49,271 nt of DNA from assembly GCA_024276195.1 (NCBI GenBank), contig JAJRXR010000023.1, positions 1 to 49,271 on the forward strand, in the 5' to 3' direction. The position numbers and the translations under genes are program-made. Below the pieces are notes generated by a model that ran no database searches, was not told where the DNA came from, and saw only the letters and a list, made by a program, of their open reading frames with translations. Source of the DNA: Planctomycetota bacterium (GTDB taxonomy: Bacteria > Planctomycetota > Phycisphaerae > Phycisphaerales > UBA1924). Within the stretch, counting starts at the first letter, position 1. Every line of letters starts with the position of its first letter. Of the stretch, positions 35,615-43,209 are shown in pieces.

Positions 35615-36558
35615 GAGGCGCCCTCCAAAGCAGGGGCAGCGGCGCACAGGCCGCGCACCCGCTGACAATCACGCATAAGTTGGTCACAAAGTTGTTCGAC
35701 GGAATCAAACCGGATCTGGTCGCGGACCCAGGCGAGGAGCTCGAGACGGACGCTCCAGTCGTACTCGTCGAGTCCCGGGATGGGCGCCCAGGGTTCGCCC
35801 GCGCCCGGGACGTCGAGTAGGTGGGCCTCGGCGCGCCGGTCCACGCCGTCGAACGTGGGGCGGGAGCCGATGTTGACCGCGGCGGGGAAGCGCCGTCCGT
35901 CGTCGAGCGTCGCCATGGCGGCGTAGACACCATCTCCGGGCAGGGCGGTGTCGGGGTCGATGTTGGCGGTGGGGAAGCCGATGGTGCGTCCGCGTCGGTC
36001 GCCGCGGACGACGGCGCCCGAGAGCTCGGGCGGGCGCCCGAGCACAGCGGCCGCATCGCGGACGCGCCCGCGCTCGAGCAGCCAGCGGACCATGGTGCTC
36101 GAGGCGACGCAGACGCTCTGGTCGGTCAGGGCGACGCGGACAGGATCGACGATTTCTGCGCTGGCGCCGAGGCGCTGTGCCTGTGCGCACAGGGTCGCGA
36201 CATCGCCCGAGCGTCCGGCCCCGAAGCGAAAGTCGCGCCCCTCGACGAAGACAGTGGCGTTGTGGTCGTGGATGACACGCTCGAGGAAGGCGGCGGGCGA
36301 GAGGGCGAGCAGCTCGGGGGTGGGCGTGAGGGGGAGGACCTCGTCGGCGGAGAGGGCGGTGAGCAGCTCCGTGCGCCGGGGGAAGGTGGTCAGGCGGGGC
36401 GGGGCATGCCCGGGGCGGAGGACGGAGGCGGGGTGGGGGTCGAAACTGAGGACGAGGACCCGCCCATCGGGGCCGACACACTCGCGGGCGCGCCGGATGA
36501 GGGCGGCGTGCCCGAGGTGGACAGCGTCGAAGTTCCCGATTGTGACGGCGGTCGGCAT
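35611..36558 (-). CDS. ribF: bifunctional riboflavin kinase/FAD synthetase
   Basis: RibF converts riboflavin to FMN and then FAD. The 315-residue protein has the N-terminal nucleotidyltransferase domain (TIGNFDAVHLGHAALIRRA, LSFDPHPASVLRP, FVEGRDFRFGAGRSGD) and the C-terminal kinase domain (LSGAVVRGDRRGRTIGFPTANID, then AAVNIGSRPTFDG). The start ATG 36556-36558 has a TAGTGT box 7 bases upstream and is divergent from putA. It is first of the ribF-nrnA-methyltransferase operon. Confidence 0.95.
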   Translation of the reverse strand: MPTAVTIGNFDAVHLGHAALIRRARECVGPDGRVLVLSFDPHPASVLRPGHAPPRLTTFPRRTELLTALSADEVLPLTPTPELLALSPAAFLERVIHDHNATVFVEGRDFRFGAGRSGDVATLCAQAQRLGASAEIVDPVRVALTDQSVCVASSTMVRWLLERGRVRDAAAVLGRPPELSGAVVRGDRRGRTIGFPTANIDPDTALPGDGVYAAMATLDDGRRFPAAVNIGSRPTFDGVDRRAEAHLLDVPGAGEPWAPIPGLDEYDWSVRLELLAWVRDQIRFDSVEQLCDQLMRDCQRVRGLCAAAPALEGAS

Positions 36559-36565
36559 CGCGGAG

Positions 36566-36571
36566 ACACTA
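36566..36571 (-). promoter_or_regulatory. putative -10 box (TAGTGT) for leaderless ribF
   Basis: On the minus strand TAGTGT lies 7 bases before the ribF ATG. Confidence 0.4.
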
Positions 36572-36605
36572 GCCGGGCGGGGGCAAGCGAGCGACGCCCG
36601 GTTCC

Positions 36606-36611
36606 TATACT
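36606..36611 (+). promoter_or_regulatory. putative -10 box (TATACT) for putA
   Basis: TATACT lies 33 bases before the putA ATG, which has a GAGGA ribosome site at 36633-36637. This is a conventional leadered promoter, unlike many neighbours. Confidence 0.45.
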
Positions 36612-36644
36612 GCCCGCCCGCACCCACGACCCGAGGACCCGTCC

Positions 36645-39600
36645 ATGGCGATCTTTTCTCGTCGCGTCAAGCCAGCGCCCGTTGCCAACGCTGGCGCCCA
36701 GGCGGCAGCTCAGCCCGGGCGGCCCGAGGCCGAAGCGCGGACACGCGAGCTCGGGCTCGAGCTGCTCGAGGGCGCCCGCGGGCACAAGACCGGGCTGCTC
36801 TCGGCCCGGTTCTACTCGGACAAGCTGATGGACTGGTCCATGAAGGACCGGGCGTTCAAGGTGCAGTTGTTCCGGTTTGTGGACGCGTTCCCGGTGCTGA
36901 CGACGCCCGAGATGGTCCACGAGCATCTGATGGATTATCTGACGCAGCCGGGCGTGAAGACGCCGCCGGGCATGGACCTGGCGCTCAAGGCGGGGGGGGT
37001 GGCCAAGGCGCTGGCGACGAGGACGATCTCGTCGCAGATCAAGTCCATGGCGTCGAACTTCATCGCGGGCGTGGACGCGAGCGACGCGCTGCCCGGGCTG
37101 CGGTCGCTGTGGAAGGACGGGATCGCGTTCTCGGTGGATCTTCTGGGCGAGGCGTGTCTGTCGGAAGTCGAGGCGGATATGTACCGGGGCAAGTACCTGG
37201 ACCTGGTCGAAAATCTGCACACGGAGGCCTCGAAATGGCCAGCGAATGAGCGGCTCGAGCGGGACCACATCGGGGCGATCCCGAGGGTGAATGTGTCGGT
37301 CAAGCTCAGCTCGCTCTCGCCCCGGTGGGACCCGATTGACCCGGAGGGCGCGATCGCGGACGTGATCTCGCGCCTGGAGCCGATCCTGCTGGCGGCGAAG
37401 CGGAACAACGTGCTGATCAACTTCGACATGGAGGATCACTCGCTCAAGGACCTGACGCTCGAGTGCTTCAGGCGCTGCTGCGAGCGGTACGAGTTTGAGG
37501 CGGGCATCGCGATGCAGGCGTACCTGCGCTCGGGCGTGGAGGACGCGCGGGCGATGTGCGACTGGGCGCGCAAGTCCAAGCGGCGCGTGAGTGTTCGACT
37601 CGTCAAGGGTGCGTACTGGGATTACGAGACCATCCACGCGGAGATGGAGGGGTGGCCTTGCCCGGTGTGGGCGGAGAAGTGGGAGACGGACAAGTGCTTT
37701 GAGAACATGACGGACGTGCTGCTCGATGCCTGCCCGAAGGCGCCCGACGAGGGTGGGGTTCTGCTGGCGCTTGGGTCACATAACGCGCGGTCGATCGCGC
37801 ACGCGTTGGCGGGGCTTGAGGCGCGGGGCCTTCCCCGCGAGGCGGTGGAGCTGCAGATGCTTCATGGCATGGCGGACCAGCTCAAGCACGCGGCGGGTGA
37901 TATGGGGCTGCGGGTGCGCGAGTATGTGCCGGTGGGGGAGATGATCCCGGGGATGGCGTATCTGGTGCGCCGGCTGCTGGAGAACACGTCCAACGAGTCG
38001 TGGCTCAAGGCTGGGTTTTTGGATGACGTGTCGCCCGATGAGCTGCTGGCGGCGCCGCGGGGGACCGGCGAGGGCAAGCGGGATCTGAGCGAGATCGCGC
38101 CCGAGCGTCACGCGCTGTCGTCGGCGCCCGCGGGCGTGGGCGACGGGCGCCCGTACTTCACGGAGGCGTTGCGGGATTTTTCCAGGGCGGACCAGCGGGC
38201 GGCGTTCGCGCGTTCGTTCGAGAGCGCCAGCGTGCCGAGCGTCGCCAATGACAGCACGCCCGAGGACGCGGCCCGGGCGATCGGGCGCCTGAGCGAGGCG
38301 TTCCCGAGGTGGCGCGATACGGACCCGGTGCGCCGGGCGAATGTTCTGGTTCGCGCCGCGGCGTCGATGCGCGAGCGACGCGATGAGCTGTCGGCGATCA
38401 TCGTCAAAGAGAACGGCAAGGACTGGCGCAACGCCGACGCGGACGTGACGGAGGCGATTGATTTTTGCGAGTTTTACGCGCGCGAGGCGCCGAAGCTGTT
38501 TGAGCCGGTGCGCCTGGGGCGGTTCATTGGCGAGCTGGACGAGACCTGGCATCAGGCGCGCGGGGTGGCGGCGGTGATCTCGCCCTGGAACTTCCCGCTG
38601 GCGGTCTGCGCGGGGATGACCAGCGCCGCGCTGGTGACGGGCAACACAGTTTTGGTCAAGCCGGCGGAGCAGACGCCGGGGATTGCGAGGGTGTTTTTCG
38701 ACATGCTCGCGCGGGCGGTGGACAGCGAGTTTGGCGAGTGGAAGGGCGCGGGCGGGGAGGTGCTGGCGTTCGTGCCGGCGCCGGGGGAGACGACGGGGGC
38801 CGCGATTGTGCGCGATCCGAGGATCGCGCTCATCGCGTTCACGGGCTCGAAGGCGGTGGGCCTGGACATCATCAAGGCCGCCGGCGCGACGGGCGAGGAC
38901 CAGGCCCAGGTCAAGCGCGTGGTATGCGAGATGGGCGGCAAAAACGCGATCATCGTGGACGCGAGCGCTGATCTGGATGAGGCCGTGCTGGGTGTGCGCA
39001 GCTCGGCGTTCGGATTCCAGGGGCAGAAATGCTCGGCGTGCTCACGCTGCATCGTGGTTGATCCCGAAGGCCCGGACGGACGCATCACCGCGACCTTCCT
39101 CCGGCGGCTCGTGAACTCGACCAAGGCGCTCGTGATTGATGACCCGGCTCTGCCCGGGTGCGACATCGGGCCGGTGATTGACGACGAGGCGGCGGCCAAC
39201 ATCCGGCTCGCGATCGCGCGGGCAAGCGAGGAGATCGGGGCGCCCATCCTGGCGATGTCGGCGCCCGATGGGCTCGAAGCGAGGGTGGGCAAGGCGTATG
39301 TTGGGGCGCACATCTTCGCGGGTGTTCGACCGGAGCACGCGCTGGCGCGCGACGAGGTGTTCGGTCCGGTGCTGGCCGTGATGCACGCCAAGACGTTCGA
39401 CGAGGCGCTGGCGATCGCCAACGGGCATGTTTACAAGCTCACCGGCGGCGTCTTCACCCGCAAGCCCGGGCACATCGACAAGGCCAAACGCGAGTTCCGC
39501 GTGGGCAACCTGTACATCAACCGCTCGATCACCGGGGCGCTCGTCGGGCGCCACCCGTTCGGCGGGTTCGGGATGTCGGGCGTGGGCTCGAAGGCGGGCG

Positions 39601-39683
39601 GGAGCGAGTATCTGCTGCAGTTTGTCGAGCCGCGGGCGTGCGCGGAGAACACGATGAGGCGGGGGTTTGCGCCGGAGCTGTAG
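36645..39683 (+). CDS. putA: bifunctional proline dehydrogenase / glutamate semialdehyde dehydrogenase
   Basis: PutA oxidises proline to glutamate in two steps. The 1012-residue protein has a proline dehydrogenase barrel (about residues 60-480; NVSVKLSSLSPRWDP, LINFDMEDHSLKDLT, RVSVRLVKGAYWDYE, LALGSHNARSI). An aldehyde dehydrogenase domain follows (about 530-1005), with PWNFPLAVCAG, VCEMGGKNAII (Glu near 762), GQKCSACSR (Cys near 794) and DEVFGPVLAVM. No N-terminal ribbon-helix-helix DNA-binding domain is present, so it is not an autorepressor. Length fits the minimal PutA type. Confidence 0.95.
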   Translation: MAIFSRRVKPAPVANAGAQAAAQPGRPEAEARTRELGLELLEGARGHKTGLLSARFYSDKLMDWSMKDRAFKVQLFRFVDAFPVLTTPEMVHEHLMDYLTQPGVKTPPGMDLALKAGGVAKALATRTISSQIKSMASNFIAGVDASDALPGLRSLWKDGIAFSVDLLGEACLSEVEADMYRGKYLDLVENLHTEASKWPANERLERDHIGAIPRVNVSVKLSSLSPRWDPIDPEGAIADVISRLEPILLAAKRNNVLINFDMEDHSLKDLTLECFRRCCERYEFEAGIAMQAYLRSGVEDARAMCDWARKSKRRVSVRLVKGAYWDYETIHAEMEGWPCPVWAEKWETDKCFENMTDVLLDACPKAPDEGGVLLALGSHNARSIAHALAGLEARGLPREAVELQMLHGMADQLKHAAGDMGLRVREYVPVGEMIPGMAYLVRRLLENTSNESWLKAGFLDDVSPDELLAAPRGTGEGKRDLSEIAPERHALSSAPAGVGDGRPYFTEALRDFSRADQRAAFARSFESASVPSVANDSTPEDAARAIGRLSEAFPRWRDTDPVRRANVLVRAAASMRERRDELSAIIVKENGKDWRNADADVTEAIDFCEFYAREAPKLFEPVRLGRFIGELDETWHQARGVAAVISPWNFPLAVCAGMTSAALVTGNTVLVKPAEQTPGIARVFFDMLARAVDSEFGEWKGAGGEVLAFVPAPGETTGAAIVRDPRIALIAFTGSKAVGLDIIKAAGATGEDQAQVKRVVCEMGGKNAIIVDASADLDEAVLGVRSSAFGFQGQKCSACSRCIVVDPEGPDGRITATFLRRLVNSTKALVIDDPALPGCDIGPVIDDEAAANIRLAIARASEEIGAPILAMSAPDGLEARVGKAYVGAHIFAGVRPEHALARDEVFGPVLAVMHAKTFDEALAIANGHVYKLTGGVFTRKPGHIDKAKREFRVGNLYINRSITGALVGRHPFGGFGMSGVGSKAGGSEYLLQFVEPRACAENTMRRGFAPEL

Positions 39684-39738
39684 TGGGGCAGCGTCTCCAC
39701 GCCACCCGGCTCCTGCGGCGCCCAGTACGCCTTCTAAG

Positions 39739-40383
39739 TCAGTGCTGATGCAACGCGGGGGTTTCGGCGCCTGCTCCATGCATAAAGCCCGCGTATCCGG
39801 CGAGCAGGAACTGCGCCCCGATCGCGAGCAGGATCATCCCCATGAACCGCGTGAGAAGCCGGAGCGATCGCCCGCCGAAGCGACCGACAACCGCGCCTGA
39901 AAAGATAAGCGTCACGCCGAGCACACCGACCGTCACGAGCACAGCAAGCAGTGTGATGCTTACGCTGTCGTGCTCGGTCGAGCCGGCCGAGAGCGTGATC
40001 GCGGTGGTGATCGATCCAGGCCCGGCGACCAACGGCATCGCAAACGGCACAAAGATTCGATCCTCCTCGTCAGATTCATCATCGGGCGACCGATGAATCG
40101 CCGAGGTCTGACCCCGAAGCATCTCAAGACCCATCAGGACAATCACGAGCCCGCCGCCAAAGCGAAAGGCATCGAGCCCGACGCCGAAGAGCTTAAGAAT
40201 CATGGCGCCAGAGATCGCCGCCCCTCCGAGGATCAACCCCACCGTAATGCAAGCCCAGACGACCGCCCGGCGGCGTTGCGCCCCGGTCATCCCCTCCGTG
40301 ATGCTCGCAAACAGCGGAGCGGCGCCGAGCGGATTTGTGATCGCCAGCAACGCAACGACCGCATGGATGCCATAAGAAAGCAT
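39739..40383 (-). CDS. MarC-family integral membrane protein
   Basis: The 214-residue protein has six membrane helices with the family signatures ALLAITNPLGAAPLFASIT near the N-terminus, GLDAFRFGGGLVIVLMGLEML, and FVPFAMPLVAGPGSITTAI. MarC proteins are of uncertain transport function, despite the old drug-resistance name. It converges on putA with 55 bases between. A GGAG site and a TACCAT box at 40407-40412 lie upstream. Confidence 0.93.
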   Translation of the reverse strand: MLSYGIHAVVALLAITNPLGAAPLFASITEGMTGAQRRRAVVWACITVGLILGGAAISGAMILKLFGVGLDAFRFGGGLVIVLMGLEMLRGQTSAIHRSPDDESDEEDRIFVPFAMPLVAGPGSITTAITLSAGSTEHDSVSITLLAVLVTVGVLGVTLIFSGAVVGRFGGRSLRLLTRFMGMILLAIGAQFLLAGYAGFMHGAGAETPALHQH

Positions 40384-40515
40384 GCTTCATCTCCGGGATT
40401 CTCCTGATGGTAGCGGTCTCGCTTCAGAGAACGAATCCATCAGGCCGTGTCTGATGGCGGGTGGCGCGGAGACGGCGTTCGCGGCTTCTGCACGGCGCCC
40501 GGCATATCTGTGTCG

Positions 40516-40521
40516 TATATT
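40516..40521 (+). promoter_or_regulatory. putative -10 box (TATATT) for the 40527 gene
   Basis: TATATT ends 5 bases before ATG 40527, and no Shine-Dalgarno sequence is seen. Confidence 0.4.
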
Positions 40522-40526
40522 GCTTT

Positions 40527-41204
40527 ATGCGCAAGGTACTCACGATAACAGCGATATTCATCCTCTGGATCGCGACGGGTGTGCTGACACTCTGGCTGCT
40601 CATCATGACGTGTCTGTCGGCGAGCCATCTGTATATCGGGCGGAGCAACGCGTACGCGGATCTCTCGGATATCCGGGTGTACGCGATCTGGGATGGATAC
40701 CTGTTCAAGAGATCGCCGACTCGATTGTCGGTGAAGTTTCCGTACTCAGAGTCAGACGCAGGGCGGTTCCGGTACAGGCCAAGCACGGGCCTGTTGTATG
40801 AGTGGCCTGAGATCGGTGGGCCAGACGGCTCCGAGATCGGTGTGTTGAGCGTTGAGAACGTGATCCCTCGCGTTGCGGCCGCCCTGCCCGAGAGGGATAG
40901 CGCGTATCACCAGAAGTTGGGCGCCGATGTCGTTCGGCTCATCGAGGCGGCGACAAGCCCGGGATCGGGTTCCCTCGGCGCCGATGATGACGATAACGCG
41001 CTGGCGGACGAGAACGGGGACATGGCGCCAGCGGAGGGGTGGGAGTTGGTTCGCCCGAGCTACGGGGGGACGGCGCCGTTGACGGGGCGGAGGTCGGTGG
41101 ATTGGACGATGCTGCTGGTGTTGGCGCCGGCGGCATTCGTGGGGGGCGTGACGCTGTTGGGGCTTCGGAGAATCAGGAAGAAAGCGGGTTCGGTAGACCG
41201 CTGA
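40527..41204 (+). CDS. two-helix membrane protein, unknown
   Basis: The 225-residue protein has an N-terminal membrane helix (about residues 5-30, KVLTITAIFILWIATGVLTL), an extracytoplasmic region of about 160 residues with no recognised motif, and a C-terminal helix (about 194-214) followed by a basic tail (RRIRKKAGSVDR). The DNA is noticeably less GC-rich than neighbouring housekeeping genes, especially at its 5' end. No function is assigned. ATG 40527 is chosen over the open frame from 40461 because it begins the membrane helix and has TATATT just upstream. Confidence 0.65.
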   Translation: MRKVLTITAIFILWIATGVLTLWLLIMTCLSASHLYIGRSNAYADLSDIRVYAIWDGYLFKRSPTRLSVKFPYSESDAGRFRYRPSTGLLYEWPEIGGPDGSEIGVLSVENVIPRVAAALPERDSAYHQKLGADVVRLIEAATSPGSGSLGADDDDNALADENGDMAPAEGWELVRPSYGGTAPLTGRRSVDWTMLLVLAPAAFVGGVTLLGLRRIRKKAGSVDR

Positions 41205-41205
41205 G

Positions 41206-41232
41206 CACGGCTGCCCTAGCGGGTTAGCCGTG
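41206..41232. terminator. hairpin between convergent genes
   Basis: CACGGCT and AGCCGTG arms enclose an inner CCC/GGG pair; a second hairpin (CCGGTGCC with GGCGCCGG) lies at 41240-41261. No clear U-run follows. Both overlap the short coding remnant. Confidence 0.35.
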
Positions 41233-41280
41233 GCGCTGGCCGGTGCCTTGGTTGGCGCCGGTTATGAGGTAGGTGGGCAT
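41224..41280 (-). pseudogene. short coding remnant with TGANxGxG-like motif
   Basis: Read on the minus strand, ATG 41278-41280 begins MPTYLITGANQGTGQRHG and then a stop. The segment resembles the first strand and glycine loop of a short-chain dehydrogenase (TGAN-x-G-x-G). Sixteen of the 18 sense codons end in G or C, unlike the adjoining low-GC gene. The same frame also reads a basic K/R-rich stretch upstream until it enters the HEPN-like gene. It could be a truncated gene left after insertion of the neighbouring low-GC DNA, or the 3' tail of a displaced gene. Confidence 0.4.
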
Positions 41281-41305
41281 GGGGGCTTTCTTGCCGGATC
41301 GGCGT

Positions 41306-41893
41306 TTACCAGATATCGCCAGGCTCTGGCGGGAAGCTGCCTTCTGTATCTACGAGAAATTCTAGGTACTTAGTGATGTGTCCGTGTAGCTGATCTTGAT
41401 CGCCTAAATCCCTGTCTTTGTATGCGTGCACGGCATTGCGCCGTTGCTGAATCACGAGGATCCACGCACTCCAACGGTTAGGATCGTCGTCCCAGATCCG
41501 CTTCTCGAAGAACTGCCGTAATCCCTCAAGTGATAACGTATCAGCGTCACGGATTGACTGCTTTTGATCGCGAGGCGCATGTTGGTCACTCAGATAGTCA
41601 TTCAGATACAGCGACAGAAAGGTCTTGAGTGTGCCTTCGATGAGTGCGCCGAGTGTGACATACCCGAGGATCAGAAGACCATCACGTTCGTCAGTCGGGA
41701 ATCGGCCCTCAAACCTCTTCAGACAACGTGAGAGTGAGACCTGCCAGTCCAAGCGTGATCGGTCTAGTAGCTGTGCAGACTCGTCAGGCGCCCACCCGTA
41801 GGCGTTGCTCCATGACGAATCGATGCGTTCGTTAATCTCTACGATTCGATCAATTGAGTTTAAGATTGTTCGCATCAGGCCGGTTCTCGCCAC
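41306..41893 (-). CDS. low-GC HEPN-like protein, probably acquired
   Basis: The 195-residue helical protein has no signal peptide. Near the C-terminus WILVIQQRRNAVHAYKDRD carries an R-x4-H arrangement (R151 to H156) like the catalytic motif of HEPN ribonuclease-type domains, with a polar Asn inside it. Other segments (LDWQVSLSRCLKRFEG, YVTLGALIEGTLKTFL) look like the helical bundle. Hand counts of two 60-base lines give 40% and 55% GC, well below the neighbours. The start is GTG 41891-41893, with TAGCAT 7 bases upstream; ATG at 41873-41875 is the alternative. No nucleotidyltransferase partner is adjacent. A defence or toxin role is possible only by analogy. Confidence 0.6.
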   Translation of the reverse strand: MARTGLMRTILNSIDRIVEINERIDSSWSNAYGWAPDESAQLLDRSRLDWQVSLSRCLKRFEGRFPTDERDGLLILGYVTLGALIEGTLKTFLSLYLNDYLSDQHAPRDQKQSIRDADTLSLEGLRQFFEKRIWDDDPNRWSAWILVIQQRRNAVHAYKDRDLGDQDQLHGHITKYLEFLVDTEGSFPPEPGDIW

Positions 41894-41900
41894 AAATCGT

Positions 41901-41906
41901 ATGCTA
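41901..41906 (-). promoter_or_regulatory. putative -10 box (TAGCAT) for the HEPN-like gene
   Basis: On the minus strand TAGCAT lies 7 bases before GTG 41893. Confidence 0.4.
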
Positions 41907-41920
41907 CACCAGGCTCGATC

Positions 41921-43114
41921 CTAAGCCTCAACCACCATCGCCACAGCGTTCCCGCCGCCGAGGCAGAGGGCGACGAGGCCGCGTTTGGCGTTGGCGCGTT
42001 GCATCTGGTGGAGGAGTGTGGTGAGGACGCGGGCGCCGGAGGCGCCGATGGGGTGCCCGAGTGCGATGCCGCCGCCGCAGATGTTGAGCTTGTCGGCGGG
42101 GATGTTCAGCTCCTTGACGTTGCACAGGACCTGGGCGGCGAAGGCCTCGTTGATCTCGAAGAGATCGATGTCGTTGATCGAGAGGTTGGCCTTGGCGAGC
42201 GCGCCACGGACGCCTTCGATGGGGGCGAGGAAGATGTCTTTGGGGTCTACGCCGTGGGTGTGGTAGCTGAGGATTGTGGCCATGGGCTTGAGGCCAAGCT
42301 CTTGGGCTTTGGCGGATGAGCAGACGGTGATGGCGGCGGCGCCGTCGGAGATCTGGCTGGCGTTGCCGGCGGTGACTGTGCCGTCTTTGGTGAACGCGGC
42401 GCGGAGCTTGGACAGGCCTTCAGCGGTGGATTCGGGGCGGATGCCCTCGTCGCGCTGGGCGCCACCCTCGGGGCCGGGCTTGCGCCGGTTGCCGAGCTGC
42501 TCGCCGGTGAGGGTGACGGTTTCGGCGTCGAAGTGTCCGGCCTCCCAGGCGGCGTGGGCGAGTTGGTGCGAGCGGGCGCTGAACTCGTCCTGGGCCTGGC
42601 GGGAGATATCACACTTCTCAGCGACGTGCTCGGCGGCGTTGCCCATGGGCCAGCACTCGAAGGGGCAGGTGAGGCCGTCGTGGGCCATGAGGTCGGTGAG
42701 CTCGGCGGGGCCGAACTTGACGCCCTGGCGGACGTGGGCGAAGTGGGGGGCTCCGGTCATGTTCTCGAAGCCGCCGGCGAGAACGCAGGCGTTGTCGCCG
42801 GCCTTGATGGACTGGGCGGCCATCATGACGGCTTCGAGGCCCGAGCCGCAGACCTTGTTGACGGTTTTGGCGGAGATGCTGGTGGGCAGGCCGGCCTTGA
42901 GGGCGGCTTGACGGGCGGGGTTCTGGCCGAGTCCACCCTGGAGGACGCAGCCGAAGATGGCCTCGTCGATGTGGTCCTTGAGGGCGGGGGCGTCGGCGAG
43001 GGCGGCCTCGATGGCGAAGGCGCCGAGCTGGGGGGAGGGGGTTCTGGCGAGAGAGCCAAAGAACTTGCCGATGGGGGTGCGCTTGGCGCTGACGATGACG
43101 GGGGTGTGGGGCAT
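41921..43114 (-). CDS. acetyl-CoA C-acetyltransferase (thiolase)
   Basis: Thiolase condenses or cleaves acetoacetyl-CoA. The 397-residue protein has the nucleophile Cys89 in VNKVCGSGLEAVMMAA, the NEAFAAQ motif, His in GGIALGHPIGASGAR, and the second catalytic Cys in CLGGGNAVAM. Length and motifs fit the degradative/biosynthetic thiolase II group (PhaA/AtoB-like); which direction dominates cannot be told. A GGAG site precedes the ATG. It stands alone, with no adjacent hydroxyacyl-CoA dehydrogenase. Confidence 0.95.
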   Translation of the reverse strand: MPHTPVIVSAKRTPIGKFFGSLARTPSPQLGAFAIEAALADAPALKDHIDEAIFGCVLQGGLGQNPARQAALKAGLPTSISAKTVNKVCGSGLEAVMMAAQSIKAGDNACVLAGGFENMTGAPHFAHVRQGVKFGPAELTDLMAHDGLTCPFECWPMGNAAEHVAEKCDISRQAQDEFSARSHQLAHAAWEAGHFDAETVTLTGEQLGNRRKPGPEGGAQRDEGIRPESTAEGLSKLRAAFTKDGTVTAGNASQISDGAAAITVCSSAKAQELGLKPMATILSYHTHGVDPKDIFLAPIEGVRGALAKANLSINDIDLFEINEAFAAQVLCNVKELNIPADKLNICGGGIALGHPIGASGARVLTTLLHQMQRANAKRGLVALCLGGGNAVAMVVEA

Positions 43115-43152
43115 CTCGGCTCTCCGGATAGGTGGTGATGGGCCGGAATGAT

Positions 43153-43178
43153 AGGAACGCCCCCGGGGGGGCGTTCCT
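43153..43178. terminator. strong palindromic hairpin after secreted-protein gene
   Basis: Arms GGAACGCCCCC and GGGGGCGTTCC form an almost perfect 11-bp stem with a tiny loop. It lies downstream of the minus-strand gene ending at 43210. Only a weak T-containing stretch (TATCATT) follows on that strand. Confidence 0.45.
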
Positions 43179-43209
43179 GGTAGGGGCTGTGGTTGTGTGG
43201 GGCGAGGCG

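Noticed and set aside
34578-36056. A 492-codon minus-strand open frame overlapping nrnA and ribF in another frame
   Set aside because: Arg/Pro-rich shadow of two well-supported enzymes; no ribosome site and no domain.
41306-41893. A toxin of a HEPN/MNT toxin-antitoxin pair
   Set aside because: No adjacent small nucleotidyltransferase gene; the neighbours are a thiolase and a membrane protein. Only the HEPN-like motif was kept, as a tentative call.
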